From: Crambe crambe
Taxonomy: Eukaryota > Porifera > Demospongiae > Poecilosclerida > Crambeidae
Length of the DNA: 64,000 nucleotides
Direction: 5' to 3'
Assembly: GCA_963924555.1 (NCBI GenBank)
Contig: OZ004596.1
Coordinates: forward strand, 2,914,001-2,978,000
A program made the translations under genes and the position numbers. How positions within the stretch are numbered: the first letter of the stretch is position 1; each line of letters begins with the position of its first letter. This document shows, piece after piece, positions 22,537 to 36,500 of this stretch. The notes under the pieces were generated by a model. It saw only the letters and a list, made by a program, of their open reading frames with translations, did not search any database and was not told where the DNA came from.

Positions 22537-25500
22537 TCAGTCTGAATCAGATTCTTCTCCAGACTCGCTAGTCATATCTGCTTCCCCTTCACTTTCATCC
22601 TCACTGGGAAGAGACTCTAGCTCACCGTCACCACTATGACTTTGTTGAATACGAGTCTGTATACCACCTACATGGTATAGTGAGGGAAAAAAACACTGAC
22701 TAAACACCACAAAATGAATAGGCCCCCCCCCCAGATATTAAGTCAGTAGTGACCCTACATACAGTATCAGACTATTGTCATTCCAGAACCTCTCCAACCA
22801 GTACATGCAATGAGCTTGAGCATTATTATTTCAGTCAATAGTTATGAGAATACTGTATCAATCTTACATGCAACCAAGTTATAGTACTGCATGCAATGTA
22901 AGTAGTCTGATAAGCAGAATACTAACGATAACACGATTAGAAGTACTTCTTTTCTGTGTTCACTTTGATTTTGATATACAGCTTCTACCAAAATAACATT
23001 GCACATACATTATTACCAGTTTAATTAGTGAAGCGAATAGCTATAAAAATTGTGTCAGTTATTATCAACCCCAGTAATGTAGTGATTTATCACTAAGCTT
23101 TAAGGCCAAATTTGATTCTGTCTATATCATTGAAGTTTAAGGAGCAAGATTCTCAATGTTGGACATGCTAAAACGGTGATACCAACTGAAGATCTTGAAG
23201 TGATGTATGAGAAGTACCCCAGTGGAATGTATCTTTATGGTGTGATGCTGAAGAGACCTCAGTCAGAAAAAATATGCTAAAATGGTAGCAAATTGAAACT
23301 TCTGAGCTAGGATGATAACATCAAATGAGAGCACTGTTGAACCACCCTTTGGCAGTGTTATAACAAACAAAGATTCTCTTAAACAGACAAAAATATCTTC
23401 ACTGTTAGGCTGATCTAAGTGGATCGTCTTGCTGGTCTGGAAGTTGTAATGCTTACATAGACATGCTCCTAAAATAATCAATGAGTGAATACTAGGGCAA
23501 ATGTCTGCAACAGGGAGCGAGCAAATATTATAGGCTTCTGCTCAACTCGAAAGATTTGCTGTTGAGTTGGGTGATTCCACCTGGCAGCTGTCCCTATATA
23601 GAGTGCTAGCACAACTATTGCTGCATATATCTGTGCTGGATGACTTGACCTGGAGCCTACCATAGAGTCACAATCAGTAGTTGTTTATTTTAAGGTGTGT
23701 TTGCTCATGAATGATTCATGAGGTGGGTAGTTACACAGGCTATGGGATGCTGCAGTTGAAAAATATAGTTTCATACCGACTAGCACTTCTTACTCTAGAA
23801 CTACTGTAGCAGAGAAACTCAACTGCTAAGGAGCCATACCTTGATCAATTTTTTTCATGTTAATTTTCTCGAACTGCAGCCATGTGCTGACCATATATTG
23901 TACTTATTCTGAACCAAGATGCAGGGCAACTCGGTTGAAAGCCACTGTAGGCGAGAGCTATGGCCCATCGATCGCTTGATCGACAGCTAAATGTGATCAA
24001 AATTCAAGAGTGTTGGCTTTTCTGGCTAAATATCACAAGATAAGAAGTGTGTGTTTTCTGGTGGCACACACTTTATAGAACTCGTGTTGGCAAGAATTGA
24101 TAAAAGATAAGTTAGAACCTAGGCCAATAATTAAGCTATTTCCAAGCTATACATGCCATATTACTAACCAACCTTGAGAATGATCTTCGTTCTCTAATGA
24201 ACTAGTATCTTCATCACTTTGAACAAATTCAGCACTCTTGATTTTCTGACTTTTTGATCCAGATAATTTAGTCATTCCAGAAAGTTTCTTCAAAGATGGA
24301 TTTTCTCTGGATCTTAAACAGAAGAAAAAAGTAAAAGTACACTCCTATATCAGGCTCCAGTAGCCTACATGGCCTTTTTAAGCATTATTTTCCTCCCTTC
24401 ACTTATTATACAATATAATGTCATAGTATTAAAGCTATTAATATTGTAGGAAGTTAATGACAGATAAAGTGATATGGAAAAGTGTTGCATGCATTGTAAG
24501 TTGTAAAAAAATGACAAGCCAACAAATTACTATCTTTTTCAAAAGCACAGAGTTATACTATGGCTGCTTTTCTATGAGTGAAAGAGCCTATACTATGAAT
24601 CACTTAATCAGATCTTAGAGCTACTGTACAAGCTGGAGGACTGCACCATCTGCATGCATTTGTGATACTTATAAGGAATTCCCCTATCACAGTCATGTAT
24701 CAATGGTTAATTGAATCTTCCAATGCAAGTGTGTACACAATACTGAATTACATAAAGAGGGTGCAATTTGGGTCAAAGTCTCCCCTTCCTGAGCAGAGGG
24801 GCTCACCCTGCTTACTGCAATTATGTGTATAGTTAGTATGCATACAGTAAATGTATGTGCGTAAATAGCACTGCACAGTTTGATAATAATTAATGGTGCC
24901 AGAAGAAATCATAGTCACCATGTACTGGACTTACTTCATAGGGGATTTTGAAGTCCTGGGTGCAAAACTAGCAGCAGCTCCAGATGACCTATATTCAGCT
25001 ATTTGCTGCTGATATTTCTTCTTTGCCTTTTCAGATAATTCTTCATATTTCTGATTCATTATAGTACATTAATCTTTAATAATAAATATTTTAATTTCAA
25101 CTCACTTTTTTCTCAATAAATGGGAGTGCTTTCCACATGATACCAGCTTTCTTGCTTACATCAGTAACTGATATTCCAGGGTTATTGGCTTTGATGATAT
25201 TTCTTGTATCTTGCAGCCACAGCATGTAAGCTGTCATAGGTTTTTTTGGTGCATTTGGGTCTTTTTTTGTAGTCTTAGAGCCACTAGTATTCTGTCAGTG
25301 ATAAAACCATAGATACTAGAGGTTATAGTATCTACAGGCAAATTAAGTGCATATCAAGGTGCATTGATATTCTTAAGCCCTCTTTTTTCCCTCTAATAGT
25401 CCACCTCCCTAACAGACCACATACTCTAGTACAGTGATACATTTTTTTTTTTCTTGATAGATTTCATGGACTCAGATGACTCCGTTTTTCTCTTCTTGGG

Positions 25501-28500
25501 ATGCTTGAGTTCTTCACTACCAGCATCTTCATCGTCTGAGATTTTGGCTTCAGAATCATACCTGATTAATTAATTATAATTATATGATTATTATTATAAT
25601 TGGGCCATACATTTCCCCATATATGATAACAGATATGAAGTGATTAATTTTTTCCCTTTATAACTAACTTTAAAGGAAATATTACTTATACCCCACATAA
25701 TCATAAATTGTATAGACTATGTAATCAGGATTGGAAATGCCCCATAGCAACAATACAATCTGTGTGGTACAATCCGTGTTGCAGTGCATGGAAGAAGCTG
25801 CAAACTTTGACGCGGAGGAAACCAACCCTTTGATGTTCTGAGGTAAATAATTAGTAATTACATGACCTTACTCATGGAGAAAGCAAATTTCTTGCTGCTA
25901 AGACATCCATATATCAGTTTGTTTTTAGCTTGTTATTGCTTTGTGTACCTGTATCTCCTTGCATAAAAAAACAACAAAAAAACAACAACAAAAAAACAAC
26001 TTAGTTTCAGAGTTTGGTGTACACTTTACTACATGCCCCATCCCAAAATGTAGTGATGCATACAACAGCTTCAGTCAATAGTTCATATTAACTGGGTGTG
26101 TCTTTGTGTACCTTTTCGAAAGAGCTGTTCCTAGTAACCCCCAATTTATTTTCATAACAAGTAGTTATTTCTTCATGCCCTTGCACCTATGCTTTCCAAA
26201 TGTGTACATTCAACAAAAAGCTCAATGGTTAGAATACATAGGATGGGCAGAAAATTTACAAACAAGCCAAACCCTGCAAGAAAAGCATAGACATCCTCAG
26301 TGTTCTCAATCCCTCTGAAGTTAGCAGATGCAGCTTCTAGAAATGAAAATGTCTTTCCTTGTGAAATTTTTGCTTTTTGGAAGATGTGCAAACTCTGGCC
26401 TTTTACCCTCAGGTTTACTGTATCAGGCTACAAAATTATAAAACCACATCTATTGCAAAATTAGAATGGACGACTATTCTGTGGAATTCAGAAAAGCATA
26501 ATTATTATTTGCAAGCTCTAAGAGTGCAACATGGAAGTTCACAGGTGTATATTGCCAGACTACTCTTAGATGACCAAGGCTTGTGGGAAGATGCTATTTT
26601 AGTCTCTTCCTAACACATCTGACTCTTGCCACTGCTGAAGAAACATGAGGTTGTGAAAAAAACTTGACCTCTGTATAATGTGTCCATGAAATGAATTCTC
26701 ACATTGGCTGCATCTAGAAGAGGATAGTCGGACTAGTGAGTATGATTATATCATATAACATATTATAGTTACCAATTCATACTTGCAGATAGCCTAGCTT
26801 TGGCTCAAAATACAGAAATTCCCTTTGAGCCATGGAATCACAGCAGCAGAAGGCAGTTAGTCACGCCAATCTTACATACCTCAGAGATGATGAACTTAGT
26901 AGAGAGAGAATTCAGCACCTTCATGCAGGTGGAGCAAAAAAGGTGCAGAGATCAAAGAAAAAACTGGAAGAGATAACAAGGATCAATGGCTGCACACTTG
27001 TGCACTGGGAGATTCGAGCTCCCAAGCAACACATTGGAAACAGCAGACAAAGGCTGGTTTTCAATATCATGATGCCAGGCATGATTAACGCCGTCATCGG
27101 TCAAATGGTGCCTATGGGATGCCGAGAAAGAGTGGTTGTCTCCATCTTCCCTCCCAACAAACACTGAGGGACTATACTCATGTAGGATTGGATCTTCTAA
27201 GGAAATGGACACCATGCTTATGCAGACCTCCAAGATACATGTCCAGAGAATGAGAAGTTTGTCTCTGTAGTCTTTGATGAGATGGGAGCAAGTCACTATA
27301 GTTTATGCACCTTAAAAGATGTGGCTTCAAAGTTGTTGCAGCCACTGGTGATGGTGCTAGCCCCAATCATGCCTTTCTTAGGATTTACTTCCAAAAGAAA
27401 GCCCCAAACCCCTTCATAACAGGTAAATGGCTCATCTACTTCTCTGACTCACCTCATCTGCTGAAAATTATCATGGCCAGCAGCAAGAGACGGATGTGGG
27501 TAAGTTTTAAATAGTAGCTCTGAGAATTTGGAGTCATCTAGTCAGTCTCTACCACAGCTGAAGTATGAGCATCTCAATTCCTTTAGTAAAATGCATGTTG
27601 ACCTGCAGCACAGGTGAGTGAAATGCTCACATTATTCAATTCTTATAATTTGCTTGACCTAGGCTTTTAAGTGGCACAGTAGCAGCTGCTCTCAAAATGA
27701 CTGGGGGTCCAGATGTGCAAAAAACAGCTGAATTCATTGGCATGGTTGATAAACTTTTTGACTGTCCTGAATATCACACAGGAAACACTCAAGGAATACA
27801 TTCAAGGACCCCTTTCAACCTGGAGACCTCAGGAAAACAACTGGAATAGCTATGCTGGTGATGTGTCTATATTGATTCAATATGAAGACAAATTTCTGTG
27901 AGTGGCGTTGAAACGTAAAGGCAAGCTTAGTCAAGCTCAGTGATGTGAAAACCTGGACAGGCATTCGTTTCACAGGAAGATCATCAAGCTAGTATATCTT
28001 GAAGTCTCATGGTAGAATTGGAACTGGTACTTGGTGGCTGTGTTGTGGTAACAGCTGAACAAGCTGCTGTCATTGGAAGGTTTGCAGCACTCACAGAAAG
28101 GGTGAAACTGGAGAGTACAGTGCACAAAATGGTGGAAGGGTGACCTGTAGCCTGCACAATAACAGCACAAGGGCCTATAAAGTTGTTTGTTATCTCCACA
28201 ATAAACTGTGTGTATGAGTAAGCGCAATGAGGAGTCCGGGCAGTTGATATTGTGTTTCCAATCCCAGTTATGTAGTCTATACAATCTATGTTATAACCAG
28301 ACATGATGTGTAATAAAGTCAGAATAGACCAGATTGAGTATAATATGGTAATAACCAGTGTTGTGTCCTGCCCAGCCCGAAGATCAAAGAAGATTCGAAC
28401 TTTGAATTGCATAAAGTTCGAGTGTGCTACAACCCACCCACACACAAATACTTGTGGTCAATAAAATTCCCCGTCTGAAACCCAACAAGCTTTTCTGAGA

Positions 28501-30503
28501 GTAGCTAGTATAAAAGACAGAACATTCTAGCTGGTCAACAGCAAGCTGGTATTTTGCACGCCGCCTTCTTTTGATCTTTGGACTGGGGAGACACAAAATA
28601 CTTGTATCCCTCGTGCTTGGGAGTCTCCGGATTTAAAGCTCTCTCGGGCCTTGAGCTTTAAACTGGATATATCCCTTAAAATCACAAAATAGAAAGCTTA
28701 ATGACAAAAGTTAGGAGGTACAGCTTAACTTTAAGGATAATATTTTATGTGTGCACTTTTGTATTTTAGCAAGTGCTTGGGAATTATTTTTGCTAGTTTG
28801 CTCAAAATACAATTCATGTAAAAAGAGTTCTATATGGCCACCCAGCTTCTTTTTGGTTGCCGTTTGATACACAGTAATTATAGATCTCCATATAAACTTT
28901 ATGATTTCATCAGGTAATGATCTTAATGCACCAGCAAAATGTATTAGTGTCCTAAGGTATGCCAGAGAGGCTAGAGAATTAACTTTGCATGCAATTATTA
29001 GTGTGATACTTGAATAGAGCTAAATAGCACTGAGGCATAAATAGCTTGATCTCTGGTGTATATGTACAGGTATGTATAGCTAGTTCTACTTCAGTCACAT
29101 ACTCAAGTTCGTCTTCACTTCCACTCTTTCCAGCTACATAATCAGAATCCTCTATAAAATAAAAGGATTAGTAAAGGGGACTGAACAATCTCTACTAGCA
29201 TGCCATATGTACTACCATGATTATGTACCATAGTATGCATATCAAATAATGAAAATACCATCTTCAGAGTCTTTATCTTCTCCTTCAGCCTTCATCCTTT
29301 CCAAATAAGCGTCATGGTCACTATCAGATGAGGCATCATCTCTGAATGTGAGTGCATGATCAGGTACTTTGCCTTTGTTTCTGACTCGGAGATTTTTTTC
29401 TGACACAAACTGAGAGAGTCTATCATAATCTTCCCTATATATAGGAAATAAAAAAAAGGAAGTAGGGATGGCTGTGTGCGGTTCAAAAAAGACCAGCAAC
29501 AAGAGAGTGAACTTCAACCCTTACCATCATCAATATTACCAAACTATGAGCTATTCCTACTTCACTCCTATGATAGGCCAAGATGAGATATAAGAAGCTC
29601 TAGGCTTATTGCTTTGTTACAACAGCAAAATCTTATAAAGAGTCGAAGCACTAAAGAATACTTGCTTGCTAGCTCACTGTCAAATGTTGCATGGAATATT
29701 TATTCTTGCTCTAGCTAGTGTCTAAACTGGATACCAAAGGGCTATGCTTCATTTTGGACTGCGCATCAGGTCAGAAATTGTACTACCGTCTCCATGATGA
29801 CGATCTTTATCATACAATCTAAGAACATGTGCAAGCAGAGTTCTTTAGCTTGGCACCTGTAGCGGCAAGCCTTGATGAGATTCTGCTAACATGGCCATCA
29901 CAGTTACTTCAATTGTAAGGTCTGTACCTCTCCCCTTCAGTATGAAATCTGTACAAGTAAAGAATACAATGTAGGCTGTTCTGGAGGTAGGCCCAAGGGT
30001 ACTGGTGCCGGTGATGGTTATCTGTAGGCCATTCTGGAGGGGCAGCAGGCAGTTCTGGAGATAGGCCCAAGGGCACTGGTGCCAGTGATGGTCACTCTGT
30101 AGGCTGATGGTCACTCTGTAGGCTGTTCTGGAGGGGCACTGGTGCCAGTAGGCAGTTCTATGTAGGCCCAATGAAGGTGTTCTGGAGGGATCGTTACTGT
30201 GATAAACTAGTTTACCTCTTCTTGCAGGCCATCCATCTGAGCCTTATTATCAACTTTGTGCAGGTTGAATCATGCCACACCACTTCTTCCCCCTGCCACC
30301 ACTAGCGCGTTATATTGACAACCCTTTCCCTATTCATGTCATGCGAGATAGTTCTAGAGCTTACAAATACAGCACTAAAGGGAGGATTATCCTAAAATTT
30401 TTAAAACATCCATATCTTCATTATACTACCTTGATTTAGGTCTCAAAAGAGAGCTCTCTTTGAGAGCTTTCCAATGGTGTACTTAGTTACAACTTCACAC
30501 CAC

Positions 30504-30534
<31 letters not shown>

Positions 30535-33500
30535 ATATGGAAGACCTGACATGACCTCAGTATTTTAAAAATTACCACATACTTAGGAGGCCTTTGATAC
30601 TCCTATCATAGCTTCTATGGGCCTAGCTGCTTTGAATGAGTGCTGGGATTTCAAGGGGGGGTATGGTTTCAAAAAAAAAGAAGAGGTAAATGTGAAAAAA
30701 AAAGGTGTCCTTTTTTCACATTTACCTCTTCTTTTTTTTTGAAACCATACCCCCCTTGAAGTCCGGACTCATTCAAAGCAGCTAGGCCCATAGAAGCTAT
30801 GATAGGAGTATCAAAGGCCTCCTAAGTATGTGGTAATTTTACAAGTATTTTTTTAACCATGTCAGGTTTTCCATATTTGGGGGGGGGGGGGGGTGTAAAG
30901 TTGTATCTAAGTACACCAATGGAAAGCTCTCAAAGAGAGCTCTCTTTTGAGACCTAAATCAAGCTTATAGGGGGTAGCATAATGAAGATATGGACGTTTT
31001 ACATTTTTTATGGTATAGTCTACCCTAGCTAGCTAGTCAGCCATGAAAGTTTCGTGCACAGAGAATCCAACAGAGAGTTGTGTGGAAGAATCACCAACAG
31101 CTCAACTTATAAATTAAGCTATCTGTGGTACCTTGTTGCTTTTCCCTAGGCTTTGGTTGGCATTCTTCATAGCAACTAGCTAGCTGAGCTGGATTTATGG
31201 AAACCCCACCCCTTGAATAGCTTATTCATGTGACGACTGTTACCAAATATTCTAGCTAACTGCTTGCTTGGTGGGGGGGGGGGGGGGGGGGGGGAATAAA
31301 ATTACATACCAAGTAGAAAATATGTAATGTAATCTAAATGAATAAAGCGTGTTTCTTCCCTGCGTATCACAGAGCTTTGCTGCCATCACAGATCTCTAAA
31401 GTACCTTCGTCCTTCTAACTAAGAGCACCTACCTCTACTTCGTTTTGGACTGCGCATCAGGCCAGAAATTGTACTACCGTCTCCATGTTGACAATCTTTA
31501 CCATACAATCACTGAATGCTGCTCTACTTGGTATTGGTTACGCTTGGTTACATACCAAGTAGTAGAAAACAAAAACAAAAAACCCTAATCTCAAATCATA
31601 ACAAACTTACTTCATCAAGCTACTGAAATGATGAGCATTTCCATCCTTCATTTCCACTTCAAAGTCAAATGATCTGCTGACTCCTGCACTTCCACTCATA
31701 CGAGCAAAGTTAACTGAAGCAATCCCATCAAATTTAATATACACAGCAGGCTTATGAACGAATATAAAACCCTTATCAAGTGGATACAGATATCCAGAAG
31801 TAGCTCTGTTAGAACACACTATTGCACACTGATTGTTCTTGCTAATGAAAGAAACAATTATCATACATATAATACATGAAGATTTCTATTAAAGGTAGCT
31901 TTATATTTATAAGTGATGAAAAAAAAAAAAAAAGTCCACTTCTCAAATATAAGCCTATTAAGGTACCTAAAAAAAATCTACAGAATGATTTTGAACTGCC
32001 TTGAAAGGAAGTTAACTAGATGCCTTGATGTATTAACTATTAAAAGAATATTTGTCATCCTAATGTTTGCATTTTTGGTGGTTTTATAAATGCCCCATAT
32101 TTGAGTAGGAAAACATTCAACATTCAAAGTTTTTGATGGAATTTAATCCATTGCATTTGCAGCACAATAAATACCTTTTAAAAGCTCCTGGAATAGTTAC
32201 TTTTTTCCCTATTAATACTTTCATTACACGGCTGAAAATTTCATAGAAAGAACCAGACATTTCCTGACTTAGTTTAGTGTTGTCACCATAACGCTCCTTA
32301 ATCTCATCTCTGCATAATCAATCAAATGAAAAGAATTAATTCACCTGCTGAATGGAGACCCCATGCAACAATATTCATATATAGAAAGATTTTAGAATAG
32401 CAAAAGCGGAATCTTGCATGTCATGCGTGGCTCTGTATCTCACTCAAAGGGAAATAAGAATGTTTCAAGTACTTAAGAAAACTGGCTGTTCGTAAAGTTT
32501 ACAAGCTACATATTAAAGCGTACAAAAATAAAATGGTGAAACTCCGGTTTGAATTTTTGCTCCTTTTCTCAAGTACTATCTTACATATGGTCAATAGCAT
32601 GATGCCACTTTTGGCATCATGCTATGGTGGTTGAGCTAGACAACCATATGAATCATCTCATGGCACCGCAAATCTCTGACAAAAACCATCTCCTATAGTT
32701 CGGCAGATAACTTCAATTCCTGCAATGGTGTATCACAAGAGAAGGATAAACCATCCAATGCCTTCTCTAAGGATTTGCGCTGAGTAGCAATCAGCTTGTG
32801 TGTAGAGTACACCAGCCGCCACATCCCACACTCATCACACTCGATCATCAACCCAGCATTGTTTACATGCTGAAGTTTTCCATGGAAAGGTAGAGTTCGC
32901 TGCTTTGAGGAACGTTTCTTGGCAGATGGTCGATGTTCTTCAGTAGTATCAGAACCATATACAGTGTCGAATGGTAAGAAGTGTCCATCTAACCCAGGGG
33001 TAGGATCTGGAAATGGTTTGATTAGTTTGAATACTTCCCTCGGGAAGTGAATAGGTTGCAAATGCCACAAATTTCTTTACCACACTTCATTATTTCAAAG
33101 AAGTAGTGTCTTTGCCTGGTGCAGTGTTCAAGACATTTTGCAATTGAAGGTGCCTTTTCAAGATCTGACTTCTTATTTTGATCCTCTGGAGCAGGTATGG
33201 AATTCGTGATACCTGAAAGAGCATTCCACATAGCTTTAATATCCTGCTCTTGAGCAGCACGGGTATGGTATTGAGGAAGCAAAGGCTTAATTATTTCCAC
33301 TACTGGAATGCTCTTTGTAAAGATAATTTCAATGGGATCCTTGTCATTATACTTCCAAACAGAATGCAAATTGCTACAATTGTTTCCTGGTGAATACGTT
33401 GAAAGGACCACAGGAATGTCCAGTCCTCCATTAAGGTTCTTCAGAAACATATACCGTTCATGTGCTCCCCCCGGACAGCTATCAGTCAAACAGACATGCT

Positions 33501-36500
33501 GATAGTCTTAAAGATCATTTCTGCAAATTTCTTCATATATTTAGGAATGAGATGGTGATTAATGTAACAGAAAGTGAATCGGACAACTGATGAACTGGTA
33601 CAGGAGAGGAGTTTACCTCTTTTGCACATTTGTTTTGTGCAGAAAGGTCACTATACTGAGCCGAGGAACTGGCAAACTGCTCTATACATGGTTTGCATTT
33701 CAATACGCTGATTACAAACAACTAAAGAGAGCAGATGAATGACTATGTGTAGAATTGATGCACACATGTTTTCAACCTTCCTCTATGTTCAGATATTTCA
33801 GGCTTATTATATCCTGTAAATGACGAAACGAAATCCGGCTATTTGCATCCTTGCTTTGTAAGTACATGTGTACGCCCATCTATGTACCAGAGACAGTTAA
33901 CAAGAGTAGTGACTAATTTCTTTCCCTGCCACATCAGCCTCAGCAGAACCCCATGCTAATCCCTTCTCTTGTAATTACATCATTAAACAAAACAACTTCA
34001 TAGTCTTGTTCTCCTTAGTTATTTTGCTAGGAACTTTAAGACTTCTTTGTGAATTCATTAAAACCTCAACCACAGATTGAGCCGAAGTACCCAGGGTAGT
34101 AGTACATGCACTCTCAGAACTTCCATCCACAATAAATTTTAGAAAAGGACCAACTCCTTGATGCAATTCAACATCCAAATCAACTAGGTCTAAAGCATCC
34201 TTAGAGCGACCCAGGTAGGGTTTTGTAAGGGTAAAGTTATTTAGTACAGCTGTACCTGTACAGAGACGGTAGTAATATTCACGGATACTCTCTTTCTCCA
34301 AAAGGGCAGAGCTGATCTTCCAAGGCAGTACAGGACTCCTTTCACTGACAACTGTAATGTTTATTAGCGCCATATAGCTCAGAAAGTTAAAACTCCTTCA
34401 CTCCTTCGACACACCAGACTGGATCCATCATATGATTATCACCTGATCCATCACGTGCTCTGTCCTGCCCCGCCCTTTTTTGTCTGGCCCCGCCCCTTTT
34501 GGGTCAGAGTTTATAGTCCTCCAATCTTGCATTTTTGAAAATAGACGCAGGAGGTGGACCAGAAACTAATGATTGACTTGGTGTGGCCTATTATTGACAA
34601 CAACACTAGAGATATAGAGGTCCAGTAACAGTGATGACCTTTACCTAAAATACTCAACTGCATTTGATATTGCATTGCTAGGGTAGCATCTTCATCTCTT
34701 CTACAAGGTATTTACTATTTTCTACTCAGTGTGCAGTTAAGGAAAGAAAGAAAGAGAGAAAAAAAAGAGGAGCGGACGAAATTATATACGGATGAAGTGA
34801 AATACTTCATCTCATCTACCCCTTGTTTCTACTCTTTTTAATATTTCATCCCTATAGATATTAAGGAAGATGTCATACTGATTATAAGCCAGACTATTCT
34901 TTTTGAATGACTATAGTCAAAATAAGCTGCTAGGTCGACCTCTATAATATTGGAGTTAGCGGCTATGATTCAGCTAGGTTGCAGTCACTTGGATCTTTAA
35001 ACCAGCCAAACCATACAAGCTTATGAATTGAACTTCTGTGATAATGTTTCCGGCAGAGTCAATTAGGTATGCACATCAATACTGCTATATGGTTTCTAGT
35101 AAAAAAAAGTTTCTTCCTTGCTCCTACAGCAGGGGGGGGAGCTCGAATCGTGAAAAGTGACACCATAATAACTAGCACACTATACACATCTACCACATTG
35201 CCTTTTCCATTACGTACTGTGAACCAAAAGTTCTCACAACCTATATAAGAACCCAGCTAACATTATTACAATTTATGGCACTTTTAGTTTGACTTGTGAC
35301 TACACATCAAGCCCAACATGCAATAATTTACTTTACATTTGCACATAATTATTCTTACTCAGTGAGTGTGAGAGCTACATCGCAGTCATCTTCAGTAGGA
35401 AGCAATAGTATAACAAAATGATATCTGGTTTGTCCTTGACGTAGGGGAGGGTCCAATTGAATGACAAAGAACATCTGCCTCTGGTCATTATGTGGTAGAA
35501 GCAGCAACCGTATCACAGATTTGTGAGGGATCTTGTAATCATATGTCTTTCCATGCAACTGGAGGAAGCTTGGGAATACTTTGATCGAGTACCTTCCTCT
35601 GCATGAAGTAATATTTACAGCCATATAATATCAGTAAACTGTAAGAAACCTGGGAGTTAAGCAGTGAATTTCAGCAAAAGTGACTATTGCATCTCCAATT
35701 GCCTGAATAACATCAGCTTTTGCCAGAATCCTGTCATGCAGTTCCTTCACAGGATCAGGGCCAGTAGATTCCTGATCTAACGCATCACCCTCCTCATCAG
35801 GTACAGCAGGTGAATTACTAAGTGGTACATGAAATCTCATCTCCACTAAGGATAAAGGGGAATCTTCACTCAAGTGAAACTCCATAACCACTTCATTCTT
35901 CCCTGATGTGACCTACATTTAAATTTAGAGTCTTAGCAAATATCACTAAGAAAATATCATCATAGTGGGTACCAGGTAATTATTACTACATCTTGTATGT
36001 AATGTTTCCGCTCTTACAGGTACTCTAAAACTTTATTCTTCCACTAGTCAGCCTATATATAAGCTTACGCTCAATATCTACACTATCTTGTTGCTCTTCT
36101 CTGGGCTTTCATTGGCACTTCATAGCAAGAAACTAGCTTCTGTCTCAAAACTCTGCACACTGTTTTTATGCGCAGGCGTGACTGTTCATGTAGCTAATTC
36201 TGGTTTTTCTCTAAACAAATTTAGTATGTGATTGGGCTTGGAAAAAAAACTTATTTGGATACCAAACCAAACCTGTGAAATTGTATTACATACGTACCTG
36301 TGATACCTCATTAAGTGGGATTTCAAATGCAGGCTTGTTATCCACATTAAATGATAGCAGAGAACCTCTAAATGTTATGTCACCCCAATTCCATCCTTTC
36401 ACACACAAATCAATCTCATGAAGATCTCTGTGATAATTACTTTTGAAGTAGCTCCTCAGATCCATAAAATCCTGAAAATATCAAAGTTTATGTAAGTGTT

